Below are positions 19,901 through 31,800 of a stretch of 64,000 nucleotides of DNA, piece by piece. Within the stretch, counting starts at the first letter, position 1, and every line of letters starts with the position of its first letter. The stretch is from Euglena gracilis. Taxonomy: Eukaryota; Euglenida; Euglenophyceae; Euglenales. The notes under the pieces were generated by a model, which saw only the letters and a program-made list of their open reading frames with translations, had not been told where the DNA came from and searched no databases. A program made the translations under genes and the position numbers. The stretch covers positions 44,574,309 through 44,638,308 of the forward strand of contig CP154957.1 of NCBI GenBank assembly GCA_039621445.1, in the 5' to 3' direction.

Positions 19901-22857
19901 TCGAAACTTATCCGCCCCGGGCTCTGCACGAGGGCGGCCGGCGCAGCGCTGCAGCCGTACTGGCGGGGGAGGAGCGCCACCGCCGCCACGCTGCCCGCCG
20001 CGCCCCCCGCGACCGCCGCGGCGGCCGGCGTGGCTTGGGCAGGCTTCTTTGTTAGACCCGCGCGGAGGTTGTTGTATCCCCCCCCCTTGTCGAACGACCG
20101 GATACCTGCAACCTGCGACCGGGGAGGTGGTCGTTACAGTGGGGTGGTCGTACGACAGGGGGGGGGGGGTAGTAGCCGGAGGAAAGGGACGGGGTGGGGA
20201 AAAGACCCATCAAAAAAAGCTTTCAAAAAGGCCTATTTTCGCACCAGAACTCGCCGGTCCCCAGGCGCGGGGGTCTCCCAAGTTAAAGAGGAGCCTAGTC
20301 ATAGGCCACGGCGCCACCTGCCAGGCGCAGGGCGAGGACGGTGAAGGGCCACGCGAGGCCCGCAGTGGCGACGCCGCCTGGCTGCAGGCACGCGGTGTAG
20401 CCCCCGGCGGCCAGCGTCGTGAAGTTGGCCGCGGCGCCGACAGCGGTGCGGAGGAGGGGGGCGTTGGCGGTGAGGCAGTCCGGGGTGGTGAAGACGGCGA
20501 CGAAGTCCCCCGCTCCGGTGAGGGCGGTACCCTGTGCCTGTGAAGGGGACGGGGGAGGGTCCCACTGTGGGGTCGATGGCCTCCACAAAGCCGAGAACGG
20601 CCACGTGTGTTGCCCACTGTGGAAATGTGTCGGGTGGCTGGAGGCAGGAAGGGGAGGTGGAGGAGGAACCAGTGGGAGGCATGTGGGCGGCGGCACCACA
20701 CTTTTGGCGTAGGGTATTCATGAACAAAAATAAAGGTCTCTGGCTGGCATCGTCTCCGCGCGTACGCCGCCTGGGAGGCATGCCTGAAGGTCGATGCCGG
20801 GGCTCTGGGTGTACAGCGCGCTGCCCAAAGCGAACGTACCCGTGATCCGCACCGCCAGCTCCAGGCCGTCCTGGTACGCGTTGTATGGCCACGTTGTGCC
20901 CTTCAGGCAGAGCCGGACGTCCGGGCCAGAGGCTTTTCTTGGAATTGGCTCCATAGGCTGGGGAGGGTAGGGGGGTAGGCAAGGAAGATGGGTAGGGTTC
21001 GTTTTACGTCAGGTGCGGGGGGTTGTTCAGAGCCCTGGGTGGCAAAATGGTGACACAAAAACGGGGTGGGGATCAGTGAGACTTCTCTGTAAGTCCAGGG
21101 TCGCAAAACTTCCCAACAAAAAAAGGCACTGGTCCTGGCTGGGCACCAGGGAGAAGTCGAGGGTCACCGTCTGGCCCCCAGCGGAGTTTGTCGCCACAGC
21201 GGCCACCACCGTGGCCGAGACCGCGTCGGCGGAGCAGCTGCGGTCCCACGGCAGGGCGGCGACGGTGGCCCCGGCGAGCCACGGGCTGGCGGTGCTGGAG
21301 AACTCCAGCAGCTGGGCCCCCCGGGACACGTACAGCGTGTCGACCTGTGGGGTGGGCGGAGGGTCGATCAAATCCTGTGGGAGGGGGGAAGTGGCCTTGG
21401 GGTGCTCTGTGGTGCCTGGTGCCTGCCCCCCCCCCCCCCCCCCCCCGAGGGCCTTGCAGTATGAAGCACAAATGCAGGGGGAGGGAGGCAATAGGTTTAG
21501 AATGTCCATATGGGAGACTGGTTGTCAACGAGTTGTTGTGTCGTGGCCCAAATGCATCGTGGGACACAGAATGACATCTGGATGCTTTGGGTGTACCCAC
21601 TGCAGCCACCTTGCGTACCGTAACCCTGGCTTCCCCTCGACCCACTCTGCCAACCTCTCGACCGGATGAACGTGCCATCACAGCACAAACTCATCTGCTG
21701 ACCACTCAACACCACCTGAATGTCCATGCCATACAGCCTATTTTTTGAATCGTATACATGTGTACAATTCAAAGTACACTTGTGTACAACGTGTTTCTAG
21801 GTCGTTTGAGGAGTCTCAAACGGCCTCCTCGAATGTCATTTGGGGTCTTCGAGGAGGTTCTTAAACCCCCACTGAGGCACTGAAAGGATGGCTTAAAAAC
21901 GTTTGAGGAAGCTCGAGCTCGAACGTTCAACCTGGGTCAAACCCCCCGCCCGGGAGGGGTCCACACCCACCAAGGCAGTTCGCAAGTTCGCACGGAAAAT
22001 TTTGACCTAAAATTTGAATTAAAAATCGGCGCCCCTGGAAAGGAAATGTCACAGGAAGGGGTGGGCAGGAGGGTCGACCCCCCCCACTACCCACGGGAGT
22101 TTGGGGGGGTCTCATACAGCCATACACACAGGGGGCGCACACCGCTTCGTCCAGGACGGTGATGAGGTTGGTGGCGGTGCCATTGCTATCGATGGAGGCG
22201 TGGAGGCAGAAATGGTACACGCCGGCGGGGGTATCTGTCAGGTCCATCCAGACCGTCATCGTCCAGGCCACCGCCCACTGCCTGCCCCCTCCCCTGCATG
22301 CCCATCCAATGTGCGTGCTGGTCAGAGCCATACAGCCACAGGGTAGTGGCCAGGTTGAGGTTCAGGGTGCGCGGCGGTGGCCCGGCCGGGAGGTCCCGCG
22401 CGACGTACACGGTTGGGTTGCCCGTCACGTGGGCGGGCGGCAGCGCGGCGCAGTCCGTGGTGTTGGCCACCAGCTGGGCGCTGAGCACGGGCCCAGCGCC
22501 CCGCCAGCCCTCGAACCGGAACTCGGCCCGCATGGACTGCAGCACCGTGGCGGGCTGGACGGTGACCCGCGGCGGAAGCACCGCCACCGCCACCTCGAAC
22601 CCCTCCGAGTACGGGCCCTGTGCCCGCCAGCACCAGCGGTAGCGGCCCGGCAGGACGGCGGAGAGGTCGGCGTCCATCTTTGCCAGGCCGTTTCTGCCAC
22701 AGGGGAGGGGTTGCACTTGGGACGTGACGTAAAATGAGACGACGTGAAGGGCACAAATTAAAACAAGACAGACCACAAACCAAATACAAAAAAATACAAC
22801 TATGATTAAAAAAAGAAGAAAAAGAACGATCTTTGTTTTTTTGATTACCTGTTTTTG

Positions 22858-22896
<39 letters not shown>

Positions 22897-25800
22897 TCAA
22901 AAAAAAAAAAAAAAAAAAAAACTGAAATAAAAAAAAAAAAAAAAAAAAAACAAAAAAAAAAAAAAAAAAAAAACAAAAAAAAGGGCCAAAAAACGCACAC
23001 AGCCTGAAAAAAACAAAAAAAGACAAACAAACAAAAAAAAAAAAAACAAAAAAAAAAAAAAAAAACAAAAAAAAAGAAAAAAAAAAAAAAAAAACAAAAA
23101 AAAAAAAAAAAGCAAAAAACATAAAAAAAAACCAAGGAACATAAAAACGCAGCTTCAAGAAAAAATAGGAAAAAAAAAAAAGTGGACTTGCAGGAGAAAA
23201 AATGTCGCTCGGTGATGAAAAAATTTTGGACATATGATTCTGAGTATTCCGAGTTGGAGTTTCATCATCTGCCCTGGGGAAGTTATCCTTGGAAAATTTG
23301 CTGGTTCAGGGAGGGGACAATTCTGGGGGGCCAACAAACTGGTCAACAGCGGGGAGGATCCTCTGAAATGGTTTCTGTCGACAGGGGGGGGTGGATATGC
23401 AACGAGGCACCTCAAAATACTCAATGCAAAATAATGCAAAAAGCCAAAAAAATTCAACTTGCATCCGAACCCCCCCAAACGTAAGGCCTCCCCCCAAGGG
23501 GGGATTTGGTTTTTTGCCGCCCGAATGTTAAGCCCGCCCGCCCCTGATATAAAGCCTACCTATGGCCATTCAGAGAAAAACAGGAAATGTTTGGGTGGGT
23601 ACAACAATTTACAACCAAAAAACCTCCATTTTCATTTCAGATTTCGGGCAAAAATTGCACACTTTGGGGGGAAATGGGAGGTACACAACAAAATTTGATT
23701 TAAAATCGGTGTTTTGTATTTGTATTTGACTGTAGTTGAAGGCCGCCAAAATTTGTATAAGCCACAGAAAAGTTAAAGCCCCCCCTGAGGGTCTTGAAAT
23801 CCTGCCCAAACATAAAGCAGCGGGGGGCTTTACATTTGGAGGGGGACAGTTGACTTCCTTTAGGAGCACCCTGGATTGCGCGGATTTCTGCCGGAGAGGA
23901 GAAAACTTGCACCTTCATCAGTGAAAACTATCACTAATGCAACATTATTTGTTTTGCAACATGGGCTATTGTTTGCACTATTTTCTGCCAAGGAACATAA
24001 AAAAACGATTTAAAAAAAGCAGCTTCATCATTGGAGGAAATTCAAAATCCAAAGGAAAAAAAATGCCAGAACAAAGGAAAGCGCGTCACAAACTTGCAAA
24101 TGGCATAGTGGATTTACCCAGATGCATGGTATTTGCCATTTAATTTTAAATTGCGCACCATTAATGCAAAATTGATAGCAAAATGTGCAATATGTTCCAG
24201 CTCCCTTGTACCCCCCCCCCTAGTCGTATGACCGGGTTCCTGCAACCTGTGACCGGGGGGGGTGGTCATAACACCCCCATAACCTGCAACCTGTGACCGG
24301 GGGGTGGTCATAGATGAGGGGGCGGTCGTAGAAGTGTGTGAAAACTGTCCCAAAATGGCAGATTTACCCCCCCCCAAAATGTCCCATTTTTCAAAAATCC
24401 GGCGCTTCGCGCCGGCAGGGGGGACCTTATTTTGGGGGGGTCCATTTCATGGATTTTTGCTCGGACCGGCCAGGGGGGGGACTTATTTTTGGGGGTTAAA
24501 TTTTTCGCAACCTGCAACCTGTGACCGGGGGGGGGGGTGGTCATAACACCCCCATGACCTGCAACCTGTGACCGGGGGGTGGTCATAAATGAGGGGTGGT
24601 CGTACGACTAGGGGGGGGGGGATAGAAGAGCACTTCTCTGTGCAATCCCCTGAAAATTCAAAAAAATTGGGGGCATGATGTGGGGGGGATGAGAGAATGC
24701 AAATTTTCGTCAAATTTTCACTGTGCAAAAAAAAATGTGAATTATCCAAAAAATGCAAATGCAAAATTTCAAGGATTTTGGATTACTCAGAAAATGCATA
24801 TTATGCCACTTGCTTCCCGCTCCAGGTTGTCAATAGCAGGGACATCAAAGCTTCTGGATTGGTCGATTTTGGGTCAGGACTAGAGAAGAAATGCATCCGA
24901 CAGGGACAGATGGACATACCCTACCTTCAAATTCTTCAGCCAGTTCACCCAGACTCGTCGATGTACCATAATGTGGCATCGCCAGTGGAATGGGCAATTT
25001 GGGGGGGGGGCAGAAAACAGGCTGTCTGCAGTGCCGGGCCGCGGCGCCAGCTCGAGGGCCACATTGGACGGGTCATTGGCATCAGCACAGCTGAGGGCCT
25101 CGGTCAGGAGGGCCACCGCGCCTTGGCCGCCCAGCAGCAGCGAGCCACTGAAAGACACCCGCTGCTGGGGCCAGCGTTTGCTTGGAGACCCCGGGGACGG
25201 GGGCAGCGGCCCGATTGCCACCAGCTTGAGACCCCCCCCCCCGATCTTGATCATTGGGTGATTTTGTCCCACTCTCTACGGTGCCAGCGCAGTGGAACGT
25301 CCATCAGGTTTGGACCAGCTGCAGTGCGCACTCGGGGGGGGGGGGATGAGGGAAACCCTTCAAGCAGAAGCCTGGCTGCGGGGCGGCGTACAGCAGTGTG
25401 GGGTTGGCCTGGAACCCGACCACCTGCAGCACATCCCCGGCAGGCCCTCACGGCCGGGACTTTGAGTGACTGCATGGATGACCCTTGGTTTCGGTGGCCC
25501 AGAGGAACTGGTTTCCTTGGGCAGAATGCAACGGGGGGTGGGAGGGTGAAAGGCCTGGTTGCTCCAGGCAGGGGTGCTGCTGCTGCCTGACACCAGGCAC
25601 AGAAGGTACTGGCCTGGGTCTCGGGAGGACAGATCAGGTGGCAGGGAACCGAATACGGCGTACGCACAGACAGACATATTGCACAAATGTATTATGAACA
25701 CACCGACACGCGCATACCCCCATCCTGACAATTATCAGGGGTGGTCATTCACGGGAGTAGGGCGGCCGTTGCTGGGGCCGCAGCCGGCCGCGGTCGGCCG

Positions 25801-28800
25801 CGGCCCTGCCAATACAGTGATTTGGTAGGGCCGCGGAAGGCCGCGGCTGGCCGCGGCCAAAAAAACCACAACAGATCCAGCGACCGAAGCAGAACTGCAT
25901 CGCACAATAGCGGGATAAATTGGCCCCTACAGGGTACCAGCTACCCCAAAGAGGCAAGGACAGTCATCCCCGGTTTTTGGTCCCCGGTGGGATCCGGTGG
26001 GATCCGGTGGGATCCGGTGGTATCCGGTGGGTTGTCTTGGGGGGGGATCACATGCAACAAGGTGGTTTGACCGGATATTCTTGTTGGATCATGCAGTTGG
26101 TGCACAGCATAACCACATGCAGGGCCCCGGCAGGCTTGTGCTTACCGACCGGGGGGGGGGGGGTGCCATAGGGTGCCTGCCCCTAGCAGGCACACCCCCC
26201 GGGGGGGTCTGGGGGGGGACCCAGAAAATTTTCATTGAAACTGGCCTTTTCCAGGGTCGGAGGGAGGCACCCCCCATGGGCAGGCACCCCCCAAACACCC
26301 CCCAAAATCTTATCCCCCCCCAGGGGGACCCAACTGAGCACAAGCCTGGCCCCCGGGGTCAGGGTATTGGCCTCTTTTTTGTATCCCACGTGAGTCACCT
26401 TTTGGTTCTGTTTAATGGGCCCAGCCAGGTGCTCGGGATCTTTTGCCCCGTCGCCATGTGGGATCACCACATGGCGTGATGTACCCATTGCTCACCCTAG
26501 GGTCGTCGGTTTCATCCACCCCAATGGCCACCAAATATTTGCCATCGCGAATCATATCCTGCAACTGATTTTTGACCTGAAGGAAATTGTCTTTTTGTTC
26601 CCATTGTTTGTGCATCCCTCTTCGCAGCGTGAGACTTTGGGGTCATAAATACAGAAGAAAAATCTGTGCATGGGAAAAAAATATCCGGTGGGATCCGGTG
26701 GGATCCGGTGGCTGTCCTTACCTGCGCCCAACTAGGGTTAATACACATGGGGGGACCCTCGCTCGGCGCTTTCGGCGCCTCGCTCGGGTCCCCCCATGTT
26801 TTTAACCCTGGTTGGGTGGCTCTTTGGGTTCGCTGAGTACCCTGTAGAGGGCCAATATGACAACATTGAGCGGGAAGGGTTCAACTGTTTGCACCAGAAT
26901 CTTAACCCTTAACCCTACTCCTTCACATAACGGCATAAAATCTTTTTGCGATCACCTTTTGCAGTTTGGTAGGGGCCGCGGCCCCTACCAAAATCCTATT
27001 TTGGTAGGTTGACGGCCGGCCGCGGCACCCACCTTCCACGAACTTACCTCCCGTGACATCCCACCCCTGATAATTCAAAATTGCTTCCATCAGTTCTTTA
27101 AAAAAAAAAGCGACGTGGTTCAACATCCGTCCAAACAGCCAACTTGTCTTCCCACTCGCCCGCATGTTCACCCACACACTTTGGACGCACATTGCACCGC
27201 AGAATTGCACAAAGTACAACTCCAGGCACACGTCACATGACTGCTGGCGCCTCCCTGGCCCAACTGCACGGCCGCATTGGCGTCCAGCAGCCGTGCGTCG
27301 ACAGTGGCTGCCAGCGAACACGCCGAAGCGTTGGTGAGGAAGACCGCCCCCGCGGAGGCGGCGAGGGCCGGGCCCCCCACGCCCACCGTGACCACGGCCT
27401 GCCCCGCCGTGTGGCTCAGCGGCTGCCGGATGAAGAACTCCGCCGGCAGCACGCTGGCGTTGACGGCGAGGCCGCTGCCCCACACCCCGTACGGCTGCAG
27501 GCACACCCCGCCAGGCCCCTCCAGAACGACCCCTGGGGGGGCGTCAGGGAACCACAACGAACCTTTGGGCCGGGGGAGCCGCTGTTGCCGGCGGGCCGGC
27601 GGGTCGCAACTGCGGGGCGGGGGCCGCCCCCGTTTCAGGAGAGGCCTGGGCCTGGTATGCCCCGGGGGGACCGGGGACCTGCGGGACGGGCACGAGGGCG
27701 GCGGTCACGTCCACACGCGGGGCCACCATGGGGCCGGGGCAGACTGGGGAGGCCTCCTGCCTTGGCGCGCGAAATGCAGGCAGGAGTGTTACGCCTCACC
27801 CGTCCACATTGGGGACTTTTGAACAACTGTTTTTCAATTCGACTGGGGCAGGGGTTGTTTTAAAGACCGGGGGGTCAACCCACCCACCCACCCACCCCCC
27901 GGGGGGTCCGCCCCCGGCGGGTCCCGGCCATTTTTCCACGAATCAAAAAAAAATCCCAAAAAAATTTTTGGTGCCTTCGGCGCCGAAAATTCCACCCCCC
28001 TCTGGGGGGACCCCCCCCCGGGGGGGGGGCTCGGCCGGAAACCCACCCCCCCTACCCCCCTCCCCCCCCCCCGGGGGTCCAAGACTAAAAAAAAAAACCC
28101 TGGGGGCAAGGAGGTCAACCACCGACACATGAAGCAGGGAGGATACGACATGGACCTTCGAAAGACGTCACACAAAAAAGAAAATTTCAAAAAAAAGCAA
28201 AATCAAAAAAACCCACAGGTTGATAGAAAAATTAAAAACCAAAAACAAAAATGCCGCAGGTTGCTTGTTTTGAAGATCTCTCATACTCTGCGAAAATCTT
28301 TCCACTACGCAACCATATTTTCATATTTTTGAATAGATTCTGGGAAGATGCGGATTCTGCAGTCAATGTCTGTGGTCAAGAAATGACAAGGTTGACAGAG
28401 AAAGTTTGGTGGGGGAGAATTGGGGCAAAATGCGTGGAATATGGAAATTGAAGAACCTCTCAGCAGAAAAATGGGGGGGACAGTTGCAAAGAAACCACAA
28501 AAAAAATACTGCACAAAATATCCCATTTTGCAACCTTTACTGAACATCGAAAAATCGAAAAAAAATACAGAAAAACAGATACAGAAAAACACATTTGTCC
28601 CTCCCCCCCTTGTGTGGAGGGGGGACCGCTCCAAGGTGTCCAGGGCGGCTGTGGCGGCGGACTCCACACAGTCCGCTGTGGCCGGGAGGATGGCGACAAA
28701 GGGAGAGCTGCGAGCCTGCAGGCCGACGACCTTCAGCGTCCCCGGCCGCCCGGCCCCCAGCGTGGCGGACTGCAGCGCCCAGTCCACCACCCGCCCCCAG

Positions 28801-31800
28801 GGCTGTGCAGTGAGGCCCGGTGGGTTGGTGGGACCCAACCATGCCATTGCCAACTAACCCCCGAGGGGGAGGGAGGGGTCACGTTCCACTGTCAAGGAAC
28901 CAATCGGTCACTTTTCAGTCACCGGTGACCCACTTCCCACACCCCCCAGTGGGGGGCGGGGTCGGTCACTCTGGCCACTCAGGGCAAAATGGTTCAAAAA
29001 TAATGGCGTTTGGCCAAATCCTCCAACAGATTTTTTCTGGCGCAACCAACGGAGGGGTCTCGATCCAAAGCCAGTCAGTCGCTCCGAAAAAGCCAGTTAG
29101 TCACCCCCAGCAACGGTCACCACACGCGTCGGGTCTCCGGCAGTCCCGGCCAGCCCTGCCCGCACCAGCACCGCGTGGTGGGTCGCGTTGTGCGGGGGCC
29201 ACAGGCAGAGCTCGACCAGCCCCGCCCACGCCCGCGTGTCCACTACCGCCGCCTGCCGCTCCACGGCGAGCGACGGCCCGGCAGTACCGACGCAGTCCAC
29301 CGTCCCAACGCTGCCCCCCGGCACGCTGAGCCGCCAGCCGGTGGGCCCAGGCCTCCCTGGCCGTGGCGCCGTTGGGGGGGGGGGATTGCATGAGACACCT
29401 GGACCCCCAACAGCCAACACGTTTGGGTGAGCGGGACGATGAGGCTTGTGAGAATGCGAGTGCGAGGATATGGCGTATAGTCAGTTTTGTGGTCTGTTTT
29501 CAATGAAAATTTACAAAAAAAAGACACCTAGAAAGTCATTTTGACCATTTTTTCTGGATTTTTGAGTTGCCTTTTCAGCCGAAAAAACTAGCAGCACAAG
29601 TGGGAAAAACTACCACCAATTTCCACGAAGAGAAATAATAATACCCTCGCCCAATAAAATGACACACTTGTCCTGTGAATGCTTTCATGTAAGCTTAAAG
29701 AGAAGCTGTACAGTGGTGGGGAATCTCTAAAGCCATCCCGAAAAAAAGGAGCTCCAAAAAGAGATGCCTGATTTGGAAATTGCTGAAAAGCAGTGCCTTC
29801 AAAAGCCATACGAACAGCTGCCTGCTGAGTGTACAACAGGGCAGTTGGCCTTGGACAGGGACACCGGGAAGCAGAAATGTGACCTTTTGATGTCACAATG
29901 AAGTACTGGGCCTTGTCATGTCAGAATACACCTGAACATCCACACACTCGCACAGTAAAACACACAACCAGACCTCAGGTTGACGAAAATGCTCACATTG
30001 GCCATTTCTCAGCAAAGGTTGAACGGTTTGTCACCGCTAACCGTTGGCCTCCCTGGTCAGGCTGCCATCAAAGCGCAGTCCAGGCTTCCACCGCCCGGCC
30101 GCACGATGAACGTGGGCGGCCCTGCCGGGGCCAGCAGCTGGAGGCACAGCCCCGCACACCTCTCCCGTGGGGTGCTGGCACTCCCCAGCGTCAATGTGCC
30201 CAGCGATCGCTGTGGGGGAGGATAAGAGTGGTGTGCCCTCTGATTGAGAGTTGATCGTCGAATGCAGGGCAACTTGCTGAAACTCAGGGTAACCTCAAAG
30301 AAAGACGTTGCGGATCGGGCCCAAGGTCTCGAAGCCCTGGGGTGCCGGCCCACAGGACCCGCCCCCCCCCCCTGCCCACCCCCCAGGGAACAGTTGGTAT
30401 TTCAAGGGAAAATTACTGAATTTTTGACCGACAGTCTGACGGGTAGCACAGGTCCCTGACACTTTTCCAGGTGGGACGTCAGGGTTACGGTAGGAGGATG
30501 CTCTGTAGCGTAGCGCAGGAGGCTCGAGAGCGTCCTCAAATATCGTTTAAGGTCGTTCGAGGTCGTTTGAGGGGCTCGAGATCCTCCTCAACCTGCCCAC
30601 ATATGTTCACACGAGGCTGAAAGAAAAAACAATAAAATAATTTCAGTGTGTGCAACTCCCTTTTGTTGCCCATGTTCTTTTGTCCCCAACTGTTTGCACT
30701 TCCCAAAACAACAAAATCTCTTGAGCCGCATATGCTCTGTGCATGCAAATCCCTTTTATCGTGCAAAATCCTTTTTGCGGGTAACTGTTGCACAGGGCCC
30801 CAAAACACCCGCATCTATGTACATGGGAAGAGGCTCTGGAGCTTCTTCGAACTTCGTCCAAGGTCATTTGAGGAGGCTCGAGAGCCCGCTCAAATACCTT
30901 CGAGGTGGTTCAAGGAGGCCATTTACGCCCCCCCCTCCCAATGAAGCAGGAGGGTTGAAAAACGTTGAGGAGGTTCGAGCTCAAACGTTCAAGGTCAAGC
31001 CTCCTCCTGTAGTAACCCCAGGCAGGACAGGTCTTCGGCATGACCGTTTCTCAGGGGGGGTGGGCAGGTAAGGGGTAGGTTGCAGAGGGCTTGCTGATGG
31101 GCATTTGGCACAGCCACATCCAGTGCCGAAGGTGTGAAAAGCCCCGGAAGAGGTGCAAATCCTCACCCGCCACCACAGGGATATTTAATGTTTGCCAATG
31201 GGGTGTCCTCTGAAATTAACCTTTAATCAGAAGGGTTGTGGACAGGGGGAGGAGGGTACTGGGACCCAGCGTTGTAATTAAGCCTGTTTAGAGCCCCTCT
31301 GAGGCGGTCTGTGGGCATGGAGTGGACGAGGGGACGGTGGGGGTGGAGGGGAGGGGCTCTGACCGGAGCAGTAAGACATAGTACCGCCCGGCCGTGGTGT
31401 TGAATGAGAGCTGTGCTGTGTTGCCGCTGCTGGCATTGGGAGCAGCCGCATACACCTCAAGGTGGGTTGTCACAGGGGACAAGACGGTGGGGGCACATGA
31501 CCTTCACCACATCCCCCCAGAGCACATGCCCCGCCAAAAATTGTCCGAAAAATATCAAATACGACAACATAAAAAGTAGGTTTGAAAAACAAAAAAAATA
31601 AAAACCACCCAAAACCACCCATCCTCGGACCATTTACACCGTTCACATTGTTGGATAGGCAGACGGGGGGACGAGGAGTGCACAGGGCAAGTCGCTGCTT
31701 TGAACGCCCTGCGTATTCTTTGGCCATTGCATGATACCCTCACCTGTCCAGCATGCAACTTGGTCATGGTCACTGAGGAAGCTTGCCGGTTTCAAAAACC

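Larger units (their letters stand above)
25730..27075. mobile_element. 1.35-kb TIR element
   Basis: Ends AATTATCAGGGGTGG...TCACGGGAG (25730-25757) and its inverse (27047-27075). Both sub-ends carry GGCCGCGG-rich palindromes with TTTGGTAGGGCCGCGG. It contains GGTGGGATCC repeats (25985-26035, 26684-26712), the nested 26131 element and a long hairpin. No target duplication was found and no coding region is evident. Confidence 0.65.
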
